Shown one piece after another: positions 6,249-12,992 of a stretch of 12,992 bases of DNA. The position numbers were made by a program, and so were the translations under genes. The stretch spans positions 4,162 through 17,153 of the forward strand of contig MIAC01000214.1 in assembly GCA_001830475.1 (NCBI GenBank). The letters are read 5' to 3'. The first letter of the stretch is position 1. Every line of letters begins with the position of its first letter. The notes beneath the pieces are model-generated. The model made no database searches, was not told the origin of the DNA, and saw only the letters and a list, made by a program, of their open reading frames with translations. This stretch comes from Rhodospirillales bacterium RIFCSPLOWO2_12_FULL_67_15 (GTDB taxonomy: Bacteria; Pseudomonadota; Alphaproteobacteria; Rhodospirillales; 2-12-FULL-67-15).

Positions 6249-7150
6249 TCCGCGCCCCCCGTCTCGCCTCCGCCTTCCGCCGCTTCGTCGTGCATCCGAT
6301 CGAAGCGGCGTTCGCGTTCGCCCTCTATCTGCTGTTCAAGCTCCTGCCGTTCGAGGCGGCGTCCGCCGTCGGCGGCTGGCTCGGGCGCACGGTCGGGCCG
6401 TGGCTTCCCCTTTCCGAGCGGGCGCGGCGCAACCTGAGACGCGCATTGCCGGAAAAGACGGAGCCGGAGATCGCCGCCATCGTCCGGGCGATGTGGGACA
6501 ATCTCGGCCGCGTCGCGGCGGAGTTCCCTCATCTCGGCGAGATCAACGTCTACGACCCGGCGGGCCCGGTCACGGTGATCGGGGCGGAATGGGTGGACGC
6601 GTTGCGCGACGACGGTCGGCCGGGATTCTTCTTCTCCGCCCACTTCGGCAACTGGGAAATCCTCTCGCTCGGTGCTACGCAAAGAGGTCTTCCGGTCGAT
6701 CGGGTTTACCGCGCCGCCAACAACCGCCTGGTCGAATGGCTCTACCGCTTTGGCCGCGCCGCGGTCGAGGGCGCGCAGATCCCCAAGGGCCCCGGCGGCG
6801 TGCGCCAGCTTTTGCGATCGCTGAAAGCGGGCAATCATCTCGGCATGATGGTGGATCAGAAGATGAACGACGGCGTGCCGGCGCCGTTCTTCGGGCGGGA
6901 CGCCATGACGTCGACCGCGCTGGTCGATTTGGCGCTCCGCTTCGACTGTCCGGTGGTGCCGGCGCGGGTCGAGCGCGTTGGCGGCGCGCGTTTCCGCCTC
7001 GTCGTCGGCCCGCCGCTGGAGCTGGTCAAGACCGGCGAGCGCGTCGCCGACGTTGCCGCCAACATCGCGCGCATCAACGCGATCGTCGAAGGGTGGGTGC
7101 GCGAACGCCCCGACCAATGGCTCTGGCTGCATAATCGTTGGAGCGATTAG
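6245..7150 (+). CDS. lpxL: LpxL/HtrB-type late lipid A acyltransferase
   Basis: This 301-residue protein belongs to the LpxL/LpxM family, which moves a secondary acyl chain from acyl-ACP to Kdo2-lipid IVA. The catalytic HX4E appears as HFGNWE with H133 and E138. Further family blocks are VYRAANNRLVEWL, KGPGGVRQLLRSLKAGNHLGMMVDQK and FDCPVVPARVER. A hydrophobic N-terminal segment (about 22-37) anchors it in the inner membrane. Length is near E. coli LpxL (306). Chain length and position specificity cannot be told from sequence, so the symbol marks the family. Its ATG overlaps the lpxK stop as ATGA, and it is the last gene of the operon. Its TAG overlaps the convergent M23 gene's stop by four bases, leaving no space for a separate terminator. 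Confidence 0.9.
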   Translation: MIRAPRLASAFRRFVVHPIEAAFAFALYLLFKLLPFEAASAVGGWLGRTVGPWLPLSERARRNLRRALPEKTEPEIAAIVRAMWDNLGRVAAEFPHLGEINVYDPAGPVTVIGAEWVDALRDDGRPGFFFSAHFGNWEILSLGATQRGLPVDRVYRAANNRLVEWLYRFGRAAVEGAQIPKGPGGVRQLLRSLKAGNHLGMMVDQKMNDGVPAPFFGRDAMTSTALVDLALRFDCPVVPARVERVGGARFRLVVGPPLELVKTGERVADVAANIARINAIVEGWVRERPDQWLWLHNRWSD

Positions 7151-7989
7151 TTCTTCGTCTCCGCCCGGGCGGCATCCGCCGAGCCGGAAACGAGCAGCGT
7201 GGGATCGAGCGCGACGTCAAAAAGATGCACGCCCCAATGGAGATGCGCCGCCGTCGTCCGCCCGGTCTTGCCGACCCGGCCGATCGCTCCCCCTTGCGCC
7301 ACGGTTTCGCCCGCGCGTACCAGGATTTCGGAGAGATGGATATAGGACGTGGTCAGCCCGTGGCCGTGATCGAGCAGCAGCGTCTTGCCGGTCAGCACCA
7401 TGTCCTCGTGCGCGAGCGCGACTCGGCCCGCGGCGTCGGCGCGGACCGGCGCTCCTTCCGGCGCGGCGATGTCGAGCCCGAGATGGGGGCTACGCGGCTC
7501 GCCGTTGAGAACGCGCTGGCTGCCGAAGACGCCCGAGATCGGCCCCGTTGCCGGCCAGGCGAAGCGGAGCCCGAGTAGAAGCTCCGGCGACTCGATCGCG
7601 CGCGCGGCGCGGATTTGCGCGCGCTCGTCCTCGATGCGCCGGAGCGTTTCGGGGTCCGGCGTCACCAGCTTGGGCGGCAGGCCCTCGATGCGCTGGATGT
7701 CGTAGCGGCGCTTGGCGACGGCAAGGGTGTGGTGGGTGGCGCGACCGTCGGGCGCGGTCACGGTAACCCGCGCGCGCGGCCCGTGGTCGCGGCCGAAGCC
7801 GATCAGGAACCGGCCGTCCGGCGCGATGCGGACCGCCCGGCCGTCGAGTGCGACGCGCGCGCCGGGCTCGGCGCGGCCGACGATCAGCCCGCCCTGGGTG
7901 ACGGGGCCTTCGAGCTCGAGCGCCGAGGCGGCGTCCGGCGCGGCGCACGCGAGTCCGAGAACCAGGCCGCACGCGCGGCGAAGGCTCAC
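7147..7989 (-). CDS. Secreted M23-family metallopeptidase (LytM/Peptidase_M23)
   Basis: The 280-residue precursor starts with a signal peptide (basic MSLRR, then a hydrophobic core, probable cleavage after ASA at residue 23). A beta-rich region at about 25-100 precedes a helical linker (112-135), then the M23 domain (about 143-265). Expected zinc ligands are H169 and D173 in HLGLD and H251 in HLHWG; H218 in YIHLS and H249 are the usual catalytic histidines. All are present, so it should be an active peptidoglycan endopeptidase, unlike EnvC/NlpD-type degenerate versions. It lacks LysM repeats or a clear coiled coil. The start is GTG at 7989, overlapping the xseA stop as GTGA, with GGAGAG just upstream. 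It is probably transcribed with xseA and acts in the periplasm on cell-wall remodelling. Confidence 0.88.
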   Translation of the reverse strand: MSLRRACGLVLGLACAAPDAASALELEGPVTQGGLIVGRAEPGARVALDGRAVRIAPDGRFLIGFGRDHGPRARVTVTAPDGRATHHTLAVAKRRYDIQRIEGLPPKLVTPDPETLRRIEDERAQIRAARAIESPELLLGLRFAWPATGPISGVFGSQRVLNGEPRSPHLGLDIAAPEGAPVRADAAGRVALAHEDMVLTGKTLLLDHGHGLTTSYIHLSEILVRAGETVAQGGAIGRVGKTGRTTAAHLHWGVHLFDVALDPTLLVSGSADAARAETKN

Positions 7990-9422
7990 AGCAGCTCTCC
8001 CTGGCGTCCGTTTCCGCGCGACGAGGGCCGGCGCGGGGAGGATTTATCCGGCGCCGGCGCGCCGCCCGTCTCCGCGACCGCGCCGGCGCGGCCGTCGTGG
8101 AATTCGAGCGTCAGCCGGTCGCCCTTGAAGATCGCGGCGGCCGCCGACAGGGCGGAGCCGTCGACGCGACGCACGACCGCGTAGCCGCGCGCCAACACGC
8201 TCCGGTAGGAGACGCTATCCAACAGCGCGCCGGCTTGCGCGAGCCGGGCGGCGGCGGCCTTGAGCGCGGCTTGCAATGCGGACCTCAACGCGCGCGTTTC
8301 GGCTGTAAGCAATCCCTCGGCGCGGACGATGCGCTCGGCCGGGCTCGGGAGCCGCAAGGCCAGTTCCTTGAGCTTGGCCGTCTGCCGCTCGAACCCGACG
8401 CGCAAACCGTGCGCCAGCCGCTCGGTCCATTCGTCGAGGCGCTGGGCGCGCTCTTCGACCAGCGCAGGCAGGCGCAAAAGCGCGCGGGCCAGATCGGCGA
8501 GCCGCGTTCCTCGTTCCGCCGCGAGACGCTCGATCGCCTGGGCGAGCCGGTTTCCGATATCGCGCACGCGCGCGAGCAGCTCGGCGCGCACCGGCACCGC
8601 CATCTCGGCCGCCGCCGTCGGCGTCGGCGCGCGCACGTCGGCGGCGAAGTCGATCAGCGTCGTGTCGGTCTCGTGGCCGACGGCGGAGATAAGCGGGATC
8701 CTGCTCGCCGCCGCCGCGCGCACGACGATTTCCTCGTTGAACGCCCACAGGTCCTCGATGCTGCCGCCGCCGCGGGCGACGATGAGCACGTCGGGGCGCG
8801 GCACCGGCCCGCCCGCGGGCAAGCGGTTGAACCCCTGGATCGCGGCGGCGACCTCCTCGGCCGCGCCTTCGCCCTGGACCCGCACCGGCCAGAGCAGCAC
8901 CCGGCGGGGAAAGCGCTCGTCCAGCCGATGCAGGATATCGCGGATCACGGCCCCGGTCGGCGAGGTGACGACGCCGATCACGTCGGGCAGATAGGGAATC
9001 TTCCTCTTGCGCTCGGCGGCGAACAGGCCTTCGGCCAAGAGCTTCCGCTTGCGCTCCTCCAGGAGTTTCAAGAGCGCGCCCTGGCCCGCGAGTTCGAGCC
9101 GTTCGACGACGAGCTGGTACTGCGATCGCCCGGGATAGGTGGTGAGCCGGCCGGTCGCGACCACGTCCATCCCGTCCTCGGGCGAAACGCCGAGCCGGGC
9201 CGCGCTCCCCCGCCACGCAACCGCGTTCAGCACCGCTTCGCTATCCTTGAGCGCGAAATAGATGTGGCCGCTGGCGGCGCGCTTGAAGCCCGAAATCTCG
9301 CCCCGCACCCGGACCAGGGGAAAAGCCCCTTCGATCGTCGCCTTGAGCGCGCCCGCGACCTCGCTGACCGAAAGAATCGGAAGGTTGTCGGCGGTCGCTG
9401 GGGAGGTTAAGTTTTGTGTCAT
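7986..9422 (-). CDS. xseA: Exodeoxyribonuclease VII large subunit
   Basis: XseA is the catalytic subunit of exonuclease VII, which degrades single-stranded DNA from both ends into oligonucleotides. The 478-residue product has the N-terminal OB-fold (about 14-112, with VRVRGEISGFKRAASGHIYFALKD), the catalytic domain with VTSPTGAVIRD (152-162), ARGGGSIEDLW (216-226), and GHETDTTLIDFAAD through RAPTPTAAAE (249-273), and a long Ala/Arg/Leu-rich coiled-coil region (about 275-400). The end has the usual LARGYAVV strand. It is slightly longer than E. coli XseA (456) because of a basic, polar tail. The ATG at 9422 fits the family start and the promoter just upstream. The small subunit gene xseB is not in this window. 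The stop overlaps the M23 gene. Confidence 0.95.
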   Translation of the reverse strand: MTQNLTSPATADNLPILSVSEVAGALKATIEGAFPLVRVRGEISGFKRAASGHIYFALKDSEAVLNAVAWRGSAARLGVSPEDGMDVVATGRLTTYPGRSQYQLVVERLELAGQGALLKLLEERKRKLLAEGLFAAERKRKIPYLPDVIGVVTSPTGAVIRDILHRLDERFPRRVLLWPVRVQGEGAAEEVAAAIQGFNRLPAGGPVPRPDVLIVARGGGSIEDLWAFNEEIVVRAAAASRIPLISAVGHETDTTLIDFAADVRAPTPTAAAEMAVPVRAELLARVRDIGNRLAQAIERLAAERGTRLADLARALLRLPALVEERAQRLDEWTERLAHGLRVGFERQTAKLKELALRLPSPAERIVRAEGLLTAETRALRSALQAALKAAAARLAQAGALLDSVSYRSVLARGYAVVRRVDGSALSAAAAIFKGDRLTLEFHDGRAGAVAETGGAPAPDKSSPRRPSSRGNGRQGELL

Positions 9423-9446
9423 GGTGGCGAAGCCCGGGATCGGGCC

Positions 9447-9476
9447 AGTATGAGGGACGGCGGATGCGGCGGTCAA
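9447..9476 (-). promoter_or_regulatory. Candidate xseA promoter
   Basis: Read on the minus strand, TTGACC (9476-9471) and CATACT (9452-9447) are separated by 18 bases. RNA would start near 9440, about 18 bases before the ATG at 9422. It lies in the 112-base gap between divergent xseA and purD. No equally good promoter for purD is visible there; a weak TTGTCG-N17-TAAGTT lies inside the start of xseA. Confidence 0.5.
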
Positions 9477-9534
9477 TTTCACGAGATTCCGGCCAACCCG
9501 GCGGCGAAACCGGGAAGAAGCCGGAGGGGGCGCG

Positions 9535-10812
9535 ATGAAAGTTCTGGTCGTGGGCTCGGGCGGACGCGAGCACGCGCTTTGCTGGGCGATCGCCAAGTCC
9601 TCCCGCTGCACCAAGCTCTACTGCGCGCCCGGCAATCCCGGCATCGCCGCCGTCGCCGAGTGCGTCGAAGTGGCGCCCGAGGATCTGGACGGTGTGGTCG
9701 CGTTCGCCCGCGACCACGCGGTGGACTTCGTCGTGGTCGGGCCCGAGGCGCCGCTCGTCGCCGGGCTCGGCGACCGGCTCGCGGCGGCGGGCATCGCCGT
9801 CTTCGGTCCCTCCCAGGCCGCCGCCGAGATCGAGGGTTCGAAAACCCTGATGAAGGACTTGTGCGCCAAATACGGAATCGCCACCGCCAATTACGCCCGC
9901 TTCGATGAACCTGACGCGGCCAAGGAATACATCCGCGCCCGCGGCGCGCCCATCGTCGTCAAAGCCAATGGCCTCGCCGCGGGCAAAGGCGTCACGGTCT
10001 GCCACAATGTCAACGAGGCCTACGCCGCCATCGACCACGTGATGACCGAGCAGACGTTCGGCACTTCCGGCGACGAGGTGGTGATCGAGCAGTACCTGGA
10101 GGGCGAGGAAGTGAGCTTCTTCGCCCTGGTCGATGGGGCCCGCGCGATCCCCTTCGGCGCTTGCCAGGATCACAAGGCGCGCGACGACGGCGACAAGGGT
10201 CCCAACACCGGCGGCATGGGGGCTTATTCGCCGACCCCGCTGGTGTCGCCCGCATTGGAGCGCGAGATCATGGCGCGCTGCATCCTGCCGATGGCGAAGG
10301 GACTCGTCGTCGAAGGCAAACCCTATCGCGGCGTGTTGTTCGCCGGCCTGATGATGACCCCGGACGGCCCCAAGGTGCTCGAATACAACGCCCGCTTCGG
10401 CGACCCCGAATGCCAGGTGCTGATGGCGCGGCTGAAATCCGACGCGCTCGAGGCGCTTTACGCCTGCGCGACCGGCCGGCTCGACCGGATCGTGGTGGAC
10501 TGGCGGGCGGAAGCCGCGCTCACGGTGGTGATGGCGGCGAAGGGCTATCCCGGTTCCTACGAGAAGGGAACCGAGATTCTCGGCCTCGCCGAGGCGGAGG
10601 AAATCGAAGGCGTCTACGTTTTCCATGCCGGCACCCGGCGCGAAAACGGGCGTCTTCTCGCCACGGGCGGGCGGGTGCTCGGCGTCACCGCGTTGGGCGC
10701 GACGGTCGCCGAGGCGCAGCGGAACGCCTACGAGGCGGTGGACCGCATCCGCTGGCCGGGCGGCTTCTGCCGGCGCGACATCGGCTGGCGCGCGATCCGC
10801 CGCGCCGGGTGA
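9535..10812 (+). CDS. purD: Phosphoribosylamine-glycine ligase (GAR synthetase)
   Basis: PurD joins glycine to 5-phosphoribosylamine with ATP in the second step of de novo purine synthesis, in the cytoplasm. The 425-residue length agrees with the family (E. coli 429). Features in order: N-terminal MKVLVVGSGGREHAL, GPEAPLVAGLGD (69-80), the ATP-grasp region with KTLMKDLCAKYGI and VVKANGLAAGKGV (141-153), DHKARDDGDKGPNTGGMGAYSP (212-233, here given only as family landmark), and the signature RFGDPECQ (287-294). The ATG at 9535 has GGAGG seven bases upstream. It is monocistronic in this window, divergent from xseA and ending ten bases from the convergent umuC stop. No purine-responsive element is seen in its short leader. 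Confidence 0.96.
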   Translation: MKVLVVGSGGREHALCWAIAKSSRCTKLYCAPGNPGIAAVAECVEVAPEDLDGVVAFARDHAVDFVVVGPEAPLVAGLGDRLAAAGIAVFGPSQAAAEIEGSKTLMKDLCAKYGIATANYARFDEPDAAKEYIRARGAPIVVKANGLAAGKGVTVCHNVNEAYAAIDHVMTEQTFGTSGDEVVIEQYLEGEEVSFFALVDGARAIPFGACQDHKARDDGDKGPNTGGMGAYSPTPLVSPALEREIMARCILPMAKGLVVEGKPYRGVLFAGLMMTPDGPKVLEYNARFGDPECQVLMARLKSDALEALYACATGRLDRIVVDWRAEAALTVVMAAKGYPGSYEKGTEILGLAEAEEIEGVYVFHAGTRRENGRLLATGGRVLGVTALGATVAEAQRNAYEAVDRIRWPGGFCRRDIGWRAIRRAG

Positions 10813-10822
10813 AGATGGACTT

Positions 10823-12088
10823 TCACCGCGCCGCGACGCACGGGAGCTCCGCGAACGATGTGGTGTAGCGGGCCGAGCGCCGCTCGGCCCTGATTTTCCA
10901 CGGCCGCGCGAGACCCGCGCTCGCCGGGAACACGGTGTTCCGCCCCATCCGCGCGTTCAAGGCGTCCATCGCCGCCATCAGGCGCGCGGCGCGCCCGTCC
11001 GCGCCGCGCGCGAACAGATCGGGCGCGACGCGCGCGCGGGGAACGAGGTCGGCGAGAACCACCCCGGCCTTGGTATAGCGGAATCCGTCCCGCCAGATCG
11101 CCCGTGCCGCCCGCACCGCCGCGCCGACGAGAGCGAAGGTATCGTCGGTGGCGGGAACAAGATTCGCCGCCCGGACGTTGGCGTAGGCGGGATCGCGGTT
11201 GAACCGGTGAGTGTGCATGAAAACCGCGAGATGCGCCGCTGCCAGCCCTTGGGCACGGAGCTTTTCCCCGGCGCGGGCGGCGAAAGCGGAAACCGCTTCC
11301 TCCATATCCGTCCAGGCGACCACCGGCCGGCCGAAGGAGCGCGTCACGGCCGTGCCTTTGCGCGGCGCGGGCAGGAGATCGAGATCGAGGCAAGAATCGC
11401 CATTCAGTTCCCGGACAATCCGCGCGCCGGCGACCGTCAAGATGCGGCGGGCAAGTTCGGGCGGCATCGCCCGAAGATCGGCCGCCGTCCGCACGCCGAG
11501 CTGGGCAAGCCGGAGGGTCGCGGCCGGGCCGATCCCCCACACCGCCGCGACCGGCACCGTCGGCAGGATCCGCGCCCGCGGCGCCGGATCGGTCAAGTCG
11601 CAGACGCCGTCGAAGCCGGGCATCTTCTTGGCGCAGCGGTTGGCGAGCTTGGCGAGCGTCTTGGTCGGTCCGATGCCGACGGCGACCGGGATGCCGGTCC
11701 ATGTCTTCATCGTCGCGCGCAGATCGCGGGCGTAGGCCACGAGTTCGCGGCGCCGGAATCCGCCGAGACCGACGAAGCTCTCGTCGATGGAATAGACCTC
11801 GACCTCGGGGCTGAAGCGGGCGAGCGTCTCGTTCATGCGCCGGCTCATGTCGGCGTAGAGGGGATAGTTGGACGAGAACACCCGGACGCCTTCGCGGCGA
11901 ACCAGGTCGCGAATGCGGAAGAAGGGCTCGCCCATGCGGATGCCGAGCGCCTTGGCTTCCTCCGAGCGGGCGACGGCGATACCGTCGTTGTTGGAAAGCA
12001 CGATCACCGGCCGGCCTTCGAGGCTCGGGTCGAACACCCGCTCGCAGCTGACGTAGAAATTATTGCCGTCCACGAGCGCGATCGGCAT
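10823..12088 (-). CDS. umuC: DNA polymerase V catalytic subunit UmuC (Y-family)
   Basis: UmuC is the Y-family translesion polymerase that works with UmuD'2 and RecA. The 421-residue product is nearly the E. coli length (422). D7 in [11 protein letters not shown] and D102-E103 in YSIDESF are the metal-binding acidic residues. Little-finger and C-terminal landmarks match UmuC rather than DinB: TRSFGRPV (249-256), [17 protein letters not shown] (374-390) and [11 protein letters not shown] (405-415). The usual beta-clamp motif (QLNLF in E. coli) is APDLF at 355-359, missing the glutamine. The ATG at 12088 starts three bases after the umuD stop, so both come from one SOS-controlled transcript. Nothing suggests truncation or loss of active-site residues. 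Confidence 0.95.
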   Translation of the reverse strand: MPIALVDGNNFYVSCERVFDPSLEGRPVIVLSNNDGIAVARSEEAKALGIRMGEPFFRIRDLVRREGVRVFSSNYPLYADMSRRMNETLARFSPEVEVYSIDESFVGLGGFRRRELVAYARDLRATMKTWTGIPVAVGIGPTKTLAKLANRCAKKMPGFDGVCDLTDPAPRARILPTVPVAAVWGIGPAATLRLAQLGVRTAADLRAMPPELARRILTVAGARIVRELNGDSCLDLDLLPAPRKGTAVTRSFGRPVVAWTDMEEAVSAFAARAGEKLRAQGLAAAHLAVFMHTHRFNRDPAYANVRAANLVPATDDTFALVGAAVRAARAIWRDGFRYTKAGVVLADLVPRARVAPDLFARGADGRAARLMAAMDALNARMGRNTVFPASAGLARPWKIRAERRSARYTTSFAELPCVAAR

Positions 12089-12091
12089 CGC

Positions 12092-12517
12092 TCACTCCGG
12101 CTCGAGACGGTGGATGGTCGCGGTGACCACGCCCCAGATCCGCAACTCTGCGTCGGCGCCGACCTCGATCGGGGGATAGGCGGGATTGGCGGACTCGAGG
12201 AACGTCCGCCCGCCGCGGCGCGCCAAGCGTTTGAGCGCAAGCTCGCCGTCGAGCACGGCGACGACCACGTGGCCGGGCCGGGGCTCGATCGAGCGATCGA
12301 CGATGGCGAGGTCGCCGTCGTGAACCCCGGCGCCGGTCATGGAATCGCCCGCGACGCGGACGATGAAGGTGGCGGCCGGGCGGCGGATCAGGTGGGCGTT
12401 GAGATCGAGCCGGCTTTCCGCGTCGTCGGCGGCGGGCGAGGGAAAGCCCGCCGGCACGGAACCCGCGAGCCAGGGCAGGGGCAGAAACGAGAGCGGGAGC
12501 TTGAGCCGAAGGATCAT
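12092..12517 (-). CDS. umuD: UmuD, self-cleaving subunit of DNA polymerase V
   Basis: This 141-residue S24-family protein, like LexA, cuts itself when bound to the RecA filament; the resulting UmuD' activates UmuC. The predicted cleavage site is A23-G24 in VPAGFPSPAAD, where E. coli has Cys-Gly. Catalytic S59 in AGDSM and K96 in ALKRL align with E. coli S60 and K97. GVHDGDLAIVDRS and ESANPAYPPI are family blocks. I chose ATG at 12517 because GGAG lies five bases upstream and the length before the cleavage site matches E. coli within one residue. The ATG at 12538 would add seven residues and lies within the proposed -10 box. Expression should be SOS-induced through the box at 12555-12569. Confidence 0.93.
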   Translation of the reverse strand: MILRLKLPLSFLPLPWLAGSVPAGFPSPAADDAESRLDLNAHLIRRPAATFIVRVAGDSMTGAGVHDGDLAIVDRSIEPRPGHVVVAVLDGELALKRLARRGGRTFLESANPAYPPIEVGADAELRIWGVVTATIHRLEPE

Positions 12518-12536
12518 GGGGACTCCGTTGGGAGCC

Positions 12537-12565
12537 ATGATTCCAGAAAAATAAGAACATAACAA
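12537..12565 (-). promoter_or_regulatory. Candidate umuDC promoter
   Basis: Read on the minus strand, TTGTTA (12565-12560) and AATCAT (12542-12537) lie 17 bases apart. The -35 box is inside the LexA site, so bound LexA would exclude RNA polymerase. RNA would begin near 12530, leaving a short leader to the ATG at 12517. Each box matches consensus at four of six positions, and other AT-rich -10 choices exist nearby. Confidence 0.42.
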
Positions 12566-12569
12566 GAAC
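12555..12569 (-). promoter_or_regulatory. LexA-binding SOS box of umuDC (GTTC-N7-GTTC)
   Basis: The minus strand reads GTTCTTGTTATGTTC, a perfect match to the direct-repeat SOS box known for alphaproteobacterial LexA, and unlike the CTG-N10-CAG palindrome of gammaproteobacteria. It lies 38 bases upstream of the umuD ATG, overlapping the proposed -35 box. It is also 117 bases upstream of the divergent DUF1244 gene, probably too far to repress it directly. Confidence 0.88.
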
Positions 12570-12685
12570 ATAGGCGAAGGCCGCAGAATGGCCGGGGGCT
12601 TTGCCCGGAACGAGCTTGAAATTTCCCCGCCAGCGGCAAAGGTGGAAGTCAAAGTCGGGACAACCGACGGCAAAGGAGCATCTCC

Positions 12686-12992
12686 ATGGACGACAAAACC
12701 CGCACCGAGCTGGAAGCCGCCGCCTTCCGCGGCCTGGTCAAGCATCTGCAGAAGCGCACCGACGTCCAGAACATCGATCTCATGAATTTGGCCGGGTTCT
12801 GCCGCAACTGTTTGTCCAAGTGGTACCTCGCCGCGGCCCAGGAGCGGGGCGTGGCGATGACCGACCCGGAGGCGCGCGCGCGCGTCTACGGCATGCCCTA
12901 CAAGGACTGGCAGGCCAAGTACCAGAAAGAAGCGAGCGCCGAACAGAAACGCCGCTTCGAGGAAACGAAGCCGCTGCATGCCGAGATCGGCG
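12686..12992 (+). CDS. DUF1244 (SMc04008-like) protein, 3' end beyond the window
   Basis: 102 codons are visible without a stop, and the family is about 95-110 residues, so very little is probably missing. The core TDVQNIDLMNLAGF (25-38) followed by CRNC (39-42) and LSKWY, then VYGMPYKDW and KYQKEAS, is diagnostic of DUF1244 (PF06844). Two cysteines, C39 and C42, in a CxxC arrangement suggest metal or redox chemistry, but the function is unknown. It has no signal peptide or membrane segment and should be a small helical cytoplasmic protein. AAGGAG lies seven bases before the ATG at 12686. The gene is divergent from umuDC, and no clear promoter is visible in the 117 bases between the SOS box and its start. 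Confidence 0.9.
   Translation, partial: MDDKTRTELEAAAFRGLVKHLQKRTDVQNIDLMNLAGFCRNCLSKWYLAAAQERGVAMTDPEARARVYGMPYKDWQAKYQKEASAEQKRRFEETKPLHAEIG

Noticed and set aside
8097..9410. Plus-strand open frame of over 400 codons opposite xseA
   Set aside because: Low-complexity Arg/Gly/Glu-rich shadow of xseA, which has complete family motifs on the other strand.
12591..12607. Short hairpin GGGC-TTT-GCCC between umuD and the DUF1244 gene
   Set aside because: The four-pair stem is too short and has no T-run in either direction.

Overview
The window comes from a GC-rich Gram-negative bacterium, most likely an alphaproteobacterium and possibly Rhodospirillales-like. Three things point there: strong GC bias at third codon positions; a lipid A/Kdo gene string of the alphaproteobacterial type (msbA, DUF374 acyltransferase, waaA, lpxK, lpxL-like); and an SOS box of the alphaproteobacterial form GTTC-N7-GTTC in front of umuDC. 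This is a reading from sequence alone, and no taxon below class can be fixed.

Layout. Bases 1-211 hold no assignable gene. From about 97 to 211 the DNA is strikingly AT-rich against its surroundings and carries a promoter and three related copies of a 14-base sequence, the last just before the first gene. Bases 212-1266 (+) are a two-gene accessory module with a GTGA overlap: a helix-turn-helix protein of the 'mobile mystery protein A' type and a Fic-domain protein of the 'mobile mystery protein B' type, a presumed toxin/antitoxin-like pair. Bases 1440-7150 (+) are a tight envelope operon: MsbA-type flippase, DUF374 acyltransferase, Kdo transferase WaaA, lipid A 4'-kinase LpxK and an LpxL/HtrB-type late acyltransferase. 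The last four genes overlap or abut, so translational coupling is likely.

Bases 7147-9422 (-) are xseA (exonuclease VII large subunit) followed by a secreted M23 peptidase, converging on the lpxL-like gene with a 4-base overlap of the 3' ends. purD (9535-10812, +) is divergent from xseA. Then come umuC and umuD (10823-12517, -), an SOS-inducible error-prone polymerase operon with a clear LexA box at 12555-12569. On the other side of that control region a DUF1244 gene begins (12686, +) and runs off the right edge.

How the genes work together: WaaA adds Kdo to the lipid A precursor that LpxK phosphorylates, the LpxL-like enzyme acylates the Kdo-bearing product, and MsbA flips the finished core-lipid A. 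The DUF374 protein probably acts on a related lipid. purD, xseA and umuDC are metabolic and DNA-repair functions unrelated to the envelope. The most unusual part is the left-hand Fic module, with its repeat-rich AT-rich leader and a 10-base echo of the repeat in the msbA leader.
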